The position numbers and the translations under genes are program-made. The notes beneath the pieces were generated by a model, which saw only the letters and a program-made list of their open reading frames with translations, was not told where the DNA came from and did not search any database. This document shows, piece by piece, positions 8,481-16,528 of a stretch of DNA of 64,000 bases (position 1 is its first letter; every line of letters starts with the position of its first letter). The stretch is taken from the NCBI RefSeq assembly GCF_028283785.1, contig NZ_JAPWKB010000020.1, forward strand, positions 124,001 through 188,000, in the 5' to 3' direction. The DNA is from Paraburkholderia sp. (lineage in GTDB: Bacteria > Pseudomonadota > Gammaproteobacteria > Burkholderiales > Burkholderiaceae).

Positions 8481-9884
8481 ATGACCAGCAATACAGTCGA
8501 TGAAACACATCAACCGGACGTACGGGCGCAAGCCGGCGGTATCGAGCGCCGCGACGCATGGTTTGCCCGTCAGCCGATCCTGAATCGCGACGGCATGCTG
8601 TGCGGCTTCGAGTTGAAGGCACGCTGCGACGTCGTGGAAATCATCGCCGTGGAAGCGGCGCCGACGCGGACGTTCGCGCTCGACGACGACACCGGCAGCA
8701 GCGGCGCCGACACGCCGGATCCCGCGGTCGTCGCGCGTATGGCAGACGCGCAGGCGGTTGCCGTCGCGCTCGTCAAACCGGCCTTGCATGCCGCGCTGAC
8801 CGGTCATCCCGCGCATCTGGACGTGACCCGCGAGATGCTGTTCGAGCCGGCATTCGAGCGCCTGTCGCCCGAGCACGTGCTGTTCGAACTGCCGGCCGCG
8901 CTGGTCGCCGACGATGAAGTCATCGCCCGGCTGGTCGTGCTGCACGGCCGGCGCTTTCGCTTCGTGCTCGACGAAGTGGTGGCACCCGACGACCACTTCG
9001 CGCGGTTGCTGCCGTACGCGGCCATCGTCAAGATCGATATCGCGCGGATCGCGCCGGCGCTGCTGCCGAAGCTCGCCAGCGTGCTGAAGTCGGCGGGGAA
9101 AATCCTGATCGCGCTGGGCGTCGATTCACAAACGCAATTCGAAGAGATGCTGAAACTCGGTTTCGACCGGTTTCAGGGCTATTTCTTCGCGCGTGCGCAG
9201 AATTCGAGCACACGTCGTGTTAGCGCGCCGCGTCACGCGTTGCTGAACCTGCTGCAATTGCTGGCGGGCGACCCGACCGTCGCGCAGCTCGAAAACGAGT
9301 TGAAGCTCAATCCGGTGCTGGTGATGCATCTGATGCGGCTGGCCAATTCCGGCGGCATGGGTTTGGGCCGGAAGGTCTCGACGTTGCGCGATGCGATCAA
9401 CGCCACCGGCACCGACCGGATCGCGCGCTGGACCCAACTGCTGCTGTACGCGGACGGCCGCAAGGTCGCGCTCGAAGACGATCCGCTGCTGCAACTGGCG
9501 GCCACGCGCGCGCGGTTCATGGAACTCGCGATCGAGCGTCTGCCGCAAGCGGGCCGCGACGAAGCCGATGCCGCGTTCCTGACGGGCGTGTTCTCGTTCG
9601 TGGATGCCGTGTTCGGCGGCTCGCTCGAAAGCACGCTGAACGTGCTGACGTTGTCGAAGCCGATCCAGGCGGCGATTCTTCATCGCGAAGGGCGTCTCGG
9701 GCGTCTGCTCGCGGCCATCGATGCGATCGAGCGCGGCGCGTGGGATGAAATCGACGGAATCTGTGCGGAGCTTGCACCGCTGACGACCGGCGATGTCGCG
9801 GAATTGGCGCTGGGCGCGGCGGCGTGGGCGGGGGTTGCGGAGCAGGGTGCCGAAGCGGCGGGGCTGGAGCGGATCGAAGATTGA
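8481..9884 (+). CDS. EAL-HDOD signalling protein with degenerate EAL domain
   Basis: This 467-residue YuxH-family protein has an EAL-like domain at about 27-230 and an HDOD domain at about 245-430. The start at 8481 follows GGGGGAATGG; the frame is open back to 8427. The EAL fold begins typically (WFARQPILNRDG), but most catalytic positions have changed. The signature reads GFELKARC, the metal-binding Asn region reads LDVTREML, the DDFGTG loop reads LDEVVAPDD, and the usual AEGVET reads ALGVDS. It is therefore most likely a non-hydrolytic c-di-GMP sensor or protein-interaction module. It is a paralogue of the gene at 13843, to which the HDOD half aligns closely. A terminator follows. Confidence 0.85.
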   Translation: MTSNTVDETHQPDVRAQAGGIERRDAWFARQPILNRDGMLCGFELKARCDVVEIIAVEAAPTRTFALDDDTGSSGADTPDPAVVARMADAQAVAVALVKPALHAALTGHPAHLDVTREMLFEPAFERLSPEHVLFELPAALVADDEVIARLVVLHGRRFRFVLDEVVAPDDHFARLLPYAAIVKIDIARIAPALLPKLASVLKSAGKILIALGVDSQTQFEEMLKLGFDRFQGYFFARAQNSSTRRVSAPRHALLNLLQLLAGDPTVAQLENELKLNPVLVMHLMRLANSGGMGLGRKVSTLRDAINATGTDRIARWTQLLLYADGRKVALEDDPLLQLAATRARFMELAIERLPQAGRDEADAAFLTGVFSFVDAVFGGSLESTLNVLTLSKPIQAAILHREGRLGRLLAAIDAIERGAWDEIDGICAELAPLTTGDVAELALGAAAWAGVAEQGAEAAGLERIED

Positions 9885-9915
9885 TCGCAGCCTGAAGCAG
9901 TGAGCATCTAACGAT

Positions 9916-9941
9916 AAACGGGCTGCTGCGGCGGCCCGTTT
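9916..9941 (+). terminator. Intrinsic terminator after the EAL-HDOD gene
   Basis: AAACGGGC and GCCCGTTT form an 8-bp stem with a 10-nt loop that can partly pair further, followed by CGTTTTCCTTTC. It lies 32 bp after the stop codon. Confidence 0.8.
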
Positions 9942-10078
9942 CGTTTTCCTTTCGGCACCTTTCGGAAGCCGATTCTGTGGTTTTTCAAACACGTTTTTGC
10001 GGTTGCGACCGCATTGGACGGGGACGTCTATCGCGTCCCTGATCGTCCGGTACCACTCTGTTTTCGCGCCGAGGCGAG

Positions 10079-10102
10079 GGACTGTCAGTGCTCTGACGGT
10101 CC
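10079..10102. other. Stem-loop at the end of the HDOD-GAF gene
   Basis: GGACTGTCAG-TGCT-CTGACGGTCC forms a 10-bp stem with one G-T pair, 2 bp beyond the stop codon of the minus-strand gene. No T-tract follows on either strand, so it may stabilise the 3' end rather than terminate. Confidence 0.4.
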
Positions 10103-10104
10103 GC

Positions 10105-11559
10105 TCACAACATTTCCATTTCCCGCGTCGGCGCCTGGGAGAAAAAACGCGCTAGCTCCCGGGCCAACTCGTTGAGTGCGGCCATTTCTTTTTGTGAGAT
10201 CCGTCGTGGTTCGTGTGCCAGCGACCAGTCGCCATAGACCAATGCGACCGGCGAGCGGCCTTCACCCACCACGGGCAACAAGACAAACGAACGTGCGTCG
10301 TCGAACGTGCGCCGGAACCACTCCGGCAACCGCGCGACCATTTTTGGGTCGCGCGCATTTTCGATAAAGATGCCCACCGAATTGGCGATGGCGAGGTGGA
10401 ACACGTCGGGCTCGAACGCGGCGTTGAACGCCAGCGACGGCAACGCTTCATCCATCTTCGGGCCGAACGCGATGCGGGCCTTGAAGACGCCCGTGCTGTG
10501 CCGCACGAACACCACCGTGCGCGCAAAGCCGAGCCCCTTGAGCACCGTTTCCGATGCCATCGCCAGCGCGGGCGCGAGCCCGCTGGTGGTGGGCAGCGCT
10601 TTCAGATCTTCGACGCCCGCGCCGATCCGTGCTTCGGGATCGAAGGCCTCGCGCGCGATCGCATCGGCATTCGCGCGCAGCTCGACGATGTCTTTCATCA
10701 CGCCGTCGCCGGCTTCCTCGCGGGCCAGTGCGACGCTCATGTCGATCAGTACTTCGGGATCGGTGGACAAGGCCTTGCTGTAGCGCTGCGCAAGCTCGGC
10801 GATCTGCGTTTCGCGCTGTGCATCGGGCACTTGCGCGGCGGTCAGGATGTTCGCGACTTCGGTCGAGTAGTTGGTGATCGCGCGCAGCCATTGCACCTGG
10901 CGCGGCTCGTCGTCTTCCTCGTGAAACTCCTGCATCCCTTCGCGGATGATGTCCGGCAGACGCCAGCGGGTGGCGGCTTCCTGGCCGATCTCTTCGAAGG
11001 TCACGCCGAGCACGGTGATGCACGCTTCGGTTTCGTTCGCTTCGGCTTCGGCGAGACGGCGAATCTGGTCCCATTCGGAATCCAGATAGAACACCACCAG
11101 CAGCTTGCCGATCTGCCGCATCAGCGTGCAGACGACCGCTTCTTCGCCCGCGCGCAGATCGCCGCGCTCGGTCAGCTTGCGCGCGACGTAGCCCGAGAGC
11201 AGCGTGCGGTTGAGTTCGAGTTTTGCGTCGATGCGACGCGGTACGCTGTGATGAAAGTGATCGACGATCTTGAGCCCGACCACCAGATGGCCGACCGCGT
11301 CCATGCCCAGCACCATCAGCGCCCGGCTGACGGTGGTGATGTTGCCGCCGAACGCCATGTACATCGCCGAGTTGGCGAGGCGAAGCACCTTTTGCGTCAA
11401 GGCGAAATCGGACAGCACGACCTGGACGAGCGACGTGAAGTCGAGATCGTCGTTTTTCATGGCGGCCATCGTCGTGCGAAGCGATTGCGACAGCATGGGG
11501 AAATCGCCGCGCTCGCTCATTCGAGTCCAGAGCCTGTCGAGCACTGCCGCCTTTACCAT
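10105..11559 (-). CDS. HDOD domain protein with C-terminal GAF-like region
   Basis: This 484-residue cytoplasmic protein has an N-terminal HDOD domain (about 1-215) containing FTSLVQVVLSDFALTQKVLRLANS and the ALMVLGMDAVGHLV stretch. The C-terminal part (about 300-480) resembles a GAF domain: MASETVLKGLGFARTVVFVRH, and later SFVLLPVVGEGRSPVALVYGDW. The start chosen is the ATG at 11559, preceded by GGGAATCAC; the frame extends 8 codons further. HDOD domains are non-enzymatic HD relatives that mediate protein contacts in signalling. It follows the PAS-GGDEF-EAL gene by 88 bp on the same strand, so the two probably form an operon. Function beyond signalling is unknown. Confidence 0.8.
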   Translation of the reverse strand: MVKAAVLDRLWTRMSERGDFPMLSQSLRTTMAAMKNDDLDFTSLVQVVLSDFALTQKVLRLANSAMYMAFGGNITTVSRALMVLGMDAVGHLVVGLKIVDHFHHSVPRRIDAKLELNRTLLSGYVARKLTERGDLRAGEEAVVCTLMRQIGKLLVVFYLDSEWDQIRRLAEAEANETEACITVLGVTFEEIGQEAATRWRLPDIIREGMQEFHEEDDEPRQVQWLRAITNYSTEVANILTAAQVPDAQRETQIAELAQRYSKALSTDPEVLIDMSVALAREEAGDGVMKDIVELRANADAIAREAFDPEARIGAGVEDLKALPTTSGLAPALAMASETVLKGLGFARTVVFVRHSTGVFKARIAFGPKMDEALPSLAFNAAFEPDVFHLAIANSVGIFIENARDPKMVARLPEWFRRTFDDARSFVLLPVVGEGRSPVALVYGDWSLAHEPRRISQKEMAALNELARELARFFSQAPTREMEML

Positions 11560-11647
11560 GTGATTCCCGCGAAAGCCATACATGTTCCAGTGAGTGCCTG
11601 GCCGGTATCAAGCCGGCTTCGTCCGCTGCGCAAACGCTCGCGTTGCA

Positions 11648-13504
11648 TCAGGTCGCGCTGTGCAGATGGAGCGTGCGCGCCTGGAAGCGCTGCGCCAGTT
11701 CCTCGGACGGCAGCGCCTTGCAGACGAGCCAACCCTGAATATGATCACATCCCATCTTGGTGAGCAAGGTGCGCTGCTCTTCCGTTTCCACACCTTCGGC
11801 GACCAGTTCGAGATCCAGTGTCTGCGCCAGACCGACGACAGCGGTGACGATCGCCTGGTCGTTACGGGAGGTTAGCAGATTCTCGATAAAACTCCGGTCG
11901 ATCTTGAGCTTCGCCAACGGGAAACGTTGAAGGTAGGCAAGGCTCGAATAACCGGTGCCGAAGTCGTCGACGGCGAAGCGGATGCCGATCGCGGTCAGCT
12001 CTTCGAGCAGCACCTTTGCGTGGGCCGGATCGTGCATCAGCAGGCTTTCGGTGATTTCGAACACCAGCCGGCGCGGATCGATGCCGGTCAGTTCGAGCGC
12101 CTCGCGCACGCTGTCCTTGAAGCGCGGATCGCGGAACTGCTGCGGCGACACGTTGACGGCCACGTATTGCAGCGTGATGCCTTGCGCGTCCCAGCGGATC
12201 AGTTGCATGCAGGCGATCTTCATCACCCAGTTGCCGAGGTAGTTGATCAGCCCGACCGACTCCGCGAGCGGAATGAACATCGACGGCGGCACCAGACCGT
12301 GCACCGGATGCTGCCAGCGGATCAGCGCCTCGACGCCGACCACGCCGTGCGACTGGCTGCTGGTGATCGGCTGGAAGTGCAGCGAGAACTCGCCGTTGCG
12401 CACGCCGTCGTACAGGTCGGATTCGAGCTTCAGACGTTCGGCGTCGGCGGGATCGTCGTCCGGCACGTAGAACGCGAGCGTGTTGCCGCCGGCCGCCTTG
12501 GCTTGCGACAGCGCGCGGTCGGCCCAGCGCAGCAGATGGTTGTCGCGCACCGCGATTTCGGTGTCGCCCGGATGACGAACGTCCGGATACAGCGCAATGC
12601 CGATGCTCGCCGCCAGATGCACCGGCTGGTTGTTGAACGAATACGGTTGCTGCACGGCGGTCAGCAGACGGCGCGCGAGCGCTTCGGCGGTAGCCGCGGC
12701 GTCGGTGCGGTTTGCCGAGGTCGGCACGAGGATCGCGAACTCGTCGCTGGCGACGCGCGCGATCGTATCGCCCGGCATGATCATGTTCGACAGACGGCGC
12801 GCGGTGTCGCGCAGCATTTCGTCGCCGGCGTCGTAACCGAGCGCGCGGTTGACGCGCTGATAGTCGTCGAGATCGACCAGCAGCAGCGCGGCGGGCGTGC
12901 CTTCGCGGTCCGCGCGCCGCTGCGCTTCCTGGAGCGCGGGCGTGAGCGCCGCCTGGTTCGGCAGACCGGTCAGGCGGTCGTGATGCAGCGCGTGCAGCAG
13001 ACGCTCTTCGGTGGCGCGCCAGGCGCTGACGTCGAAACCGGCAATCGCGAAACCTTCGACGCCGTCATGGCTGTTGCGGACCACGCGCAGCTCGACGCTG
13101 ACGGGATAGGTCAGCGACTTGATCAGGTCGAGCGTGGCTTTTTCGACCGAGCCGGTGGCCGACGCGCGCGCGAGCAGCGCATCCAGACGGCCGACGTCCG
13201 CCGGCGCGACGATATCGTGCAGCGTGATGCTTTGCAGGTATTCCCGGTGATAGCCGATGAAGCGCAGGCTCGCATCGGACACGTAGAGAAAGCGCAGGTC
13301 GCGATCGATATGCGCGAGCAGATCGACGGCGCCGACGGTCTGCTCGAGCGACGAAAGCGGCTGGCTGACGCGGCTCGTCACTTCCGCACGGTCGGCGCGC
13401 TCGACGCCGTCCTCCCGATGGCCGCGACGGCCAAAGGCGAGAAACCGGTCGATGACCGTGCGCAAGGCGCCCTGACGGGACGCGGTGATCCTGTTCGCTT
13501 CCAT
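11648..13504 (-). CDS. PAS-GGDEF-EAL c-di-GMP phosphodiesterase
   Basis: This 618-residue soluble protein has a PAS domain (about 60-170), a GGDEF domain (about 185-345) and an EAL domain (about 360-605). The GGDEF signature is degenerate (RVASDEFAI), so diguanylate cyclase activity is unlikely, although DxLTGLPN is present. The EAL domain looks complete: GVEALIRWQHP, AVNVSPQQF, DDFGTGYSSLAYL, KIDRSFI and AEGVETEEQ are all intact. The best reading is a c-di-GMP phosphodiesterase tuned by its PAS sensor and possibly by GTP binding to the GGDEF relic. No strong ribosome site is seen before the ATG at 13504. It leads the HDOD-GAF gene and diverges from the second EAL-HDOD gene. Confidence 0.9.
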   Translation of the reverse strand: MEANRITASRQGALRTVIDRFLAFGRRGHREDGVERADRAEVTSRVSQPLSSLEQTVGAVDLLAHIDRDLRFLYVSDASLRFIGYHREYLQSITLHDIVAPADVGRLDALLARASATGSVEKATLDLIKSLTYPVSVELRVVRNSHDGVEGFAIAGFDVSAWRATEERLLHALHHDRLTGLPNQAALTPALQEAQRRADREGTPAALLLVDLDDYQRVNRALGYDAGDEMLRDTARRLSNMIMPGDTIARVASDEFAILVPTSANRTDAAATAEALARRLLTAVQQPYSFNNQPVHLAASIGIALYPDVRHPGDTEIAVRDNHLLRWADRALSQAKAAGGNTLAFYVPDDDPADAERLKLESDLYDGVRNGEFSLHFQPITSSQSHGVVGVEALIRWQHPVHGLVPPSMFIPLAESVGLINYLGNWVMKIACMQLIRWDAQGITLQYVAVNVSPQQFRDPRFKDSVREALELTGIDPRRLVFEITESLLMHDPAHAKVLLEELTAIGIRFAVDDFGTGYSSLAYLQRFPLAKLKIDRSFIENLLTSRNDQAIVTAVVGLAQTLDLELVAEGVETEEQRTLLTKMGCDHIQGWLVCKALPSEELAQRFQARTLHLHSAT

Positions 13505-13842
13505 GTAGTTTGGCTGGCAGCTCGTATTCTGTTCTTCAGCGGGGAGCGGCGGGGTTCCGGCGATCCCGCGACACGGGATGATCGGGAACGCTGAAGCCGC
13601 CCATCAGAACACGATAACGACCCCGATACCGAAATCTTTAATAGTTATTGAATAGTTCGGCGAAAAACATCTTGTAATGGACTTTCCGGCGGCCCATCGG
13701 CTCCTTTGAGTGGATTCGGTTAAAGTGGCGCGGCTTGTCGACCGATAAAGAGAGAAGTAAAGAGCGTTATCCGATGTGCGCGACGAATTCATTAATGTGT
13801 TTGCCGCGTGGCCATTCCGTTTCCATGCACCACAGAAGATCC
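13505..13842. promoter_or_regulatory. Divergent promoter region of the c-di-GMP block
   Basis: This 338-bp gene-free region separates the divergent PAS-GGDEF-EAL and EAL-HDOD genes and is AT-rich around 13630-13670. On the minus strand TAAA (13640-13637), 15 bp and GTCGTTAT (13621-13614) resemble a flagellar sigma-28 promoter. On the plus strand TAAAGT (13721), 16 bp after TAAA, then ACCGATAA (13741-13748) is a closer sequence match with one base extra spacing. Sigma-28 consensus in enterobacteria is TAAAGTTT-N11-GCCGATAA. These are unaided visual matches. Confidence 0.4.
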
Positions 13843-15195
13843 ATGTCTGAACCGTTTCCTGTCAGGGGCAAGCCCGGGCCCGTCGATCTGCATGCGCAGG
13901 AAGACGACGATGCCCAACCGGCCGACGCAACAGCGCAGGCGGAGTTCGTGTATCTCGGTCGCCAGCCGATCCTGGGCCGCGATGGTGCGTTGAGTGCGTA
14001 CGAGTTGCTGTTCCGCTCCGGCGCGCACAACTATGCCGAAGTCAGCGACGACGCCAAGGCCACCGCCCAGGTGGTGGCCCGCACGATCGGCGGCATCGGC
14101 GTGCCGGCCGTGCTGGGCGCGTATCGCGGCTACGTGAATATCGGCCGCGAGCTGCTGTTCGACGACATCATCCATCTGATGCCGCCGGAGCGCTTCGTGC
14201 TCGAGATTCTCGAGACGGTCGAGTTCGATTCGCATCTGGTCAAGCGCTTGCGCGAGTTGCGGCGCGCGGGCTTTCAGGTCGCGCTGGACGATGTGACCGA
14301 ACTGTCCGACGGGCTGCTGTCCGTGCTGCCGCATACCGATGTGGTCAAGATCGACTTCCTGATGACCGAGCGCGCGGCGTTGCCGAAGCTCGCTGCCGTG
14401 GTGCGCGAGCATCGCAAGATCCTGATCGCGGAGAAGGTCGAGACGCGTGAAGATTTCGCGCTGGCCAGCGACCTCGGCTTCGATCTGTTCCAGGGGTATT
14501 TCTTCGCGCGGCCGCAGGTGCTGGTCGCGCCGAAAAGCCGGTCGTCGCGGCCGTCGTTGCTGCGTCTGCTGGCGCTGCTCGCCGCCGATGCCGACATCGT
14601 CGCGCTCGAAGCCGAACTGAAGCGCAATCCGAACGTGGTCGTGCAGTTGCTGAGGCTGGTGAACTCCAGCGCGTTCGGGCTGGGCCGCGATATCTCGTCG
14701 TTGCGCGAGGCGATTCTCGCCACCGGCACGCGGCAGATCGCACGCTGGGCGCAGCTGCTGCTGTATGCGGACGGTAGCGACTTGCCGTGGCATTCGGACC
14801 CGCTCGTCCAACTCGCCGGCACGCGATCGCGTTTCATGGAGCTTGCGGCGAAGTGGCTGCGGCCGGCCAACGAAGCTTTTGCCGATTCGGCGTTCATGAC
14901 CGGCATTTTTTCTCTGGTCCACGTGGTTCTCGGCTCGACGCCGTCGAAGACGCTCGACAAGCTGGGTCTCGCGACCCGGATTCGCGACGGCATCGTCGAA
15001 CGTTCGGGCGAGCTGGGTTTGCTGCTGCGGATCGCCGAAGCCGCGGGCGAAGGCGGCGATGCCGCCGCGATCGCGGCAGGGCCGGGCGTGCCGGAAGAGT
15101 TTCGTAAGCTGACACCGTCGGTGCTGGCCGAGCTGAACCTGGCGGCGGCCGCGTGGTTCGGCGCGCATGTCGGCCAGGAAGCGCAGATCGCCTGA
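13843..15195 (+). CDS. EAL-HDOD signalling protein
   Basis: This YuxH-family protein is a paralogue of the gene at 8481. The frame is open from 13735 with several in-frame ATGs (13774, 13795, 13825, 13843); 13843 (MSEPFPVRG) is chosen because AGAAG lies five bases before it and the earlier residues look non-coding. The 450-residue product keeps more EAL residues than its paralogue (AYELLFR, YVNIGRELLF, VLEILE, VVKIDF, IAEKVET). The DDFGTG loop is replaced by DDVTELSD, which argues against normal hydrolysis. The HDOD half runs from about 235 to 420. Such proteins often link c-di-GMP to motility. A sigma-28-like element upstream fits that idea but is unproven. Confidence 0.85.
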   Translation: MSEPFPVRGKPGPVDLHAQEDDDAQPADATAQAEFVYLGRQPILGRDGALSAYELLFRSGAHNYAEVSDDAKATAQVVARTIGGIGVPAVLGAYRGYVNIGRELLFDDIIHLMPPERFVLEILETVEFDSHLVKRLRELRRAGFQVALDDVTELSDGLLSVLPHTDVVKIDFLMTERAALPKLAAVVREHRKILIAEKVETREDFALASDLGFDLFQGYFFARPQVLVAPKSRSSRPSLLRLLALLAADADIVALEAELKRNPNVVVQLLRLVNSSAFGLGRDISSLREAILATGTRQIARWAQLLLYADGSDLPWHSDPLVQLAGTRSRFMELAAKWLRPANEAFADSAFMTGIFSLVHVVLGSTPSKTLDKLGLATRIRDGIVERSGELGLLLRIAEAAGEGGDAAAIAAGPGVPEEFRKLTPSVLAELNLAAAAWFGAHVGQEAQIA

Positions 15196-15255
15196 CGGCG
15201 TCCGGATGAAGGGCTTCGCTACGCGTTGAGCAGGGACGTGGTTCAATACGGGGCT

Positions 15256-15272
15256 GTGGGGTTCATCCCCAC
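15256..15272. other. Small GTGGGG/CCCCAC stem-loop
   Basis: A 6-bp perfect inverted repeat with a TTCAT loop sits 46 bp upstream of the peroxiredoxin start. There is no T-tract. It could be a leader hairpin or operator; nothing further can be supported. Confidence 0.3.
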
Positions 15273-15317
15273 GGTCGCCGTGCACGGCTGGCGTGCTCAA
15301 CGTTCGAAGAGGCTCCA

Positions 15318-15881
15318 ATGAAACGAAAGCTCATACCCGTGGCGCTCGCCGCCGTCGTGTCGATCGGCAGTGCACTGTTTTGCGTCAGCGCATCCGCCAC
15401 GCTCAAGCCCGGCGACGCCGCGCCGGAATTCACCGCGCCCGCTTCGCTGGGCGGCAAGACCTACACGTATTCGCTCGCCGACGAGCTGAAGAAAGGTCCG
15501 GTCGTGCTCTACTTCTATCCGGCGGCATTCACCAAGGGTTGCACGATCGAGGCGCACGAGTTCGCCGAAGCGGTCGATGAATACAAGCAGTACGGCGCCA
15601 CCGTCATCGGCATGTCGCACGACAACATCGATACCCTCACCAAGTTCTCCGTCAGTGAATGCCGGAGCAAATTCCCGGTCGCGGCCGACCCCGATTCGAA
15701 GGTCATCAATCAGTACGACGCGGGCATGCCGATGCACAACTCGATGGCCAATCGCGTGTCGTATGTGATCGCGCCCGACGGCAAGATCATCTACGAATAC
15801 ACCAGCCTGTCGCCCGAGAAGCATGTCGAGAACACGCTGAAGGCGCTGAAGGAATGGAGCGCGACGCATAAGGCGCAGTAA
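15318..15881 (+). CDS. Exported peroxiredoxin (AhpC/TSA, Bcp-like)
   Basis: This thiol peroxidase reduces hydroperoxides through a peroxidatic cysteine. The 187-residue protein starts with a Sec signal peptide (KRK, hydrophobic core, probable cleavage after SASA at about 27), so the mature enzyme should be periplasmic. The thioredoxin-fold motif YPAAFTKGCT carries the peroxidatic Cys75. The position five residues on, where Bcp/PrxQ enzymes often have the resolving cysteine, is His80; Cys115 (SVSECRSKFP) could substitute. An AGAGGCTCC ribosome site precedes the ATG. Family assignment is secure; its electron donor is unknown. Confidence 0.9.
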   Translation: MKRKLIPVALAAVVSIGSALFCVSASATLKPGDAAPEFTAPASLGGKTYTYSLADELKKGPVVLYFYPAAFTKGCTIEAHEFAEAVDEYKQYGATVIGMSHDNIDTLTKFSVSECRSKFPVAADPDSKVINQYDAGMPMHNSMANRVSYVIAPDGKIIYEYTSLSPEKHVENTLKALKEWSATHKAQ

Positions 15882-15955
15882 TCCTGTCACGCTGCTGCAC
15901 GCCATCGCGATATCGCGCGCCGCAGCCGGGTTCGCTTTTGGGGGTTGATTCACGG

Positions 15956-16420
15956 ATGCCGATTATTGTTGCTCTGGCCGTGCTGGGCGCGCTGATTTAC
16001 GGTGCGTTCTGGTCGTTTCATGCGTTGTCGTCCGCGTTCGGGTTGTCGGTTGCGATCGGCGCGGCGGTGGTCGCGGCGGCGCTGCTGCTGTTTGCCATCG
16101 GGTGGTGGATCAAGCGGATGCGCGATGTCGCGGCCAATATCCACGACGGCGACTGGACTCACGAACTCAAGGGCACGTGGGGTTTCGTCCGCCTCGCCGC
16201 CGGTAAGCGCCTGTGCCGGATCGACGTCGCCGCACAACGCGGCGACTTCATCTTCGCCGACCTCGTATCCGCGCGCGCGGAAGCGCGCGGCAACGCGTGG
16301 TGCGTGGTGGTGTCCGTGCGTAACGCGAAGCAGGATATGTGGGTGCTGCCGGTCGGTTCGTCGCGGGTGGCGAAACAGTGGGAGCGGATTCTGTCGCTGG
16401 CGATCCGACAGAAGCTGTGA
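15956..16420 (+). CDS. Small conserved membrane protein, function unknown
   Basis: The 154-residue product has two hydrophobic segments (about 2-20 and 24-50) ending in WWIKRMRD, followed by a soluble domain of about 100 residues with no recognised motif (GTWGFVRLAAGKRLCRIDV, then WVLPVGSSRVAKQWERIL). The ATG at 15956 is preferred; an upstream TTG at 15938 is possible. It is 75 bp downstream of the peroxiredoxin on the same strand and ends before a bidirectional terminator. I do not recognise a function. Confidence 0.65.
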   Translation: MPIIVALAVLGALIYGAFWSFHALSSAFGLSVAIGAAVVAAALLLFAIGWWIKRMRDVAANIHDGDWTHELKGTWGFVRLAAGKRLCRIDVAAQRGDFIFADLVSARAEARGNAWCVVVSVRNAKQDMWVLPVGSSRVAKQWERILSLAIRQKL

Positions 16421-16470
16421 GCGCCGGCACCGTCGGCGCGGCGATGGCGCAGGCGTGACGTATTCAAGTG

Positions 16471-16502
16471 AAAAAGGCTTCGAGAATCTCGAAGCCTTTT
16501 TT
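16471..16502. terminator. Bidirectional intrinsic terminator
   Basis: AAAAAGGCTTCGAGA-ATCTCGAAGCCTTTTTT is an almost complete palindrome with a long stem and T-tracts on both strands. It lies between the membrane-protein gene and the convergent RND operon, and can stop transcription from both sides. Confidence 0.92.
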
Positions 16503-16528
16503 CTTTTCGCTGACGTTGCCCGCTGCGC

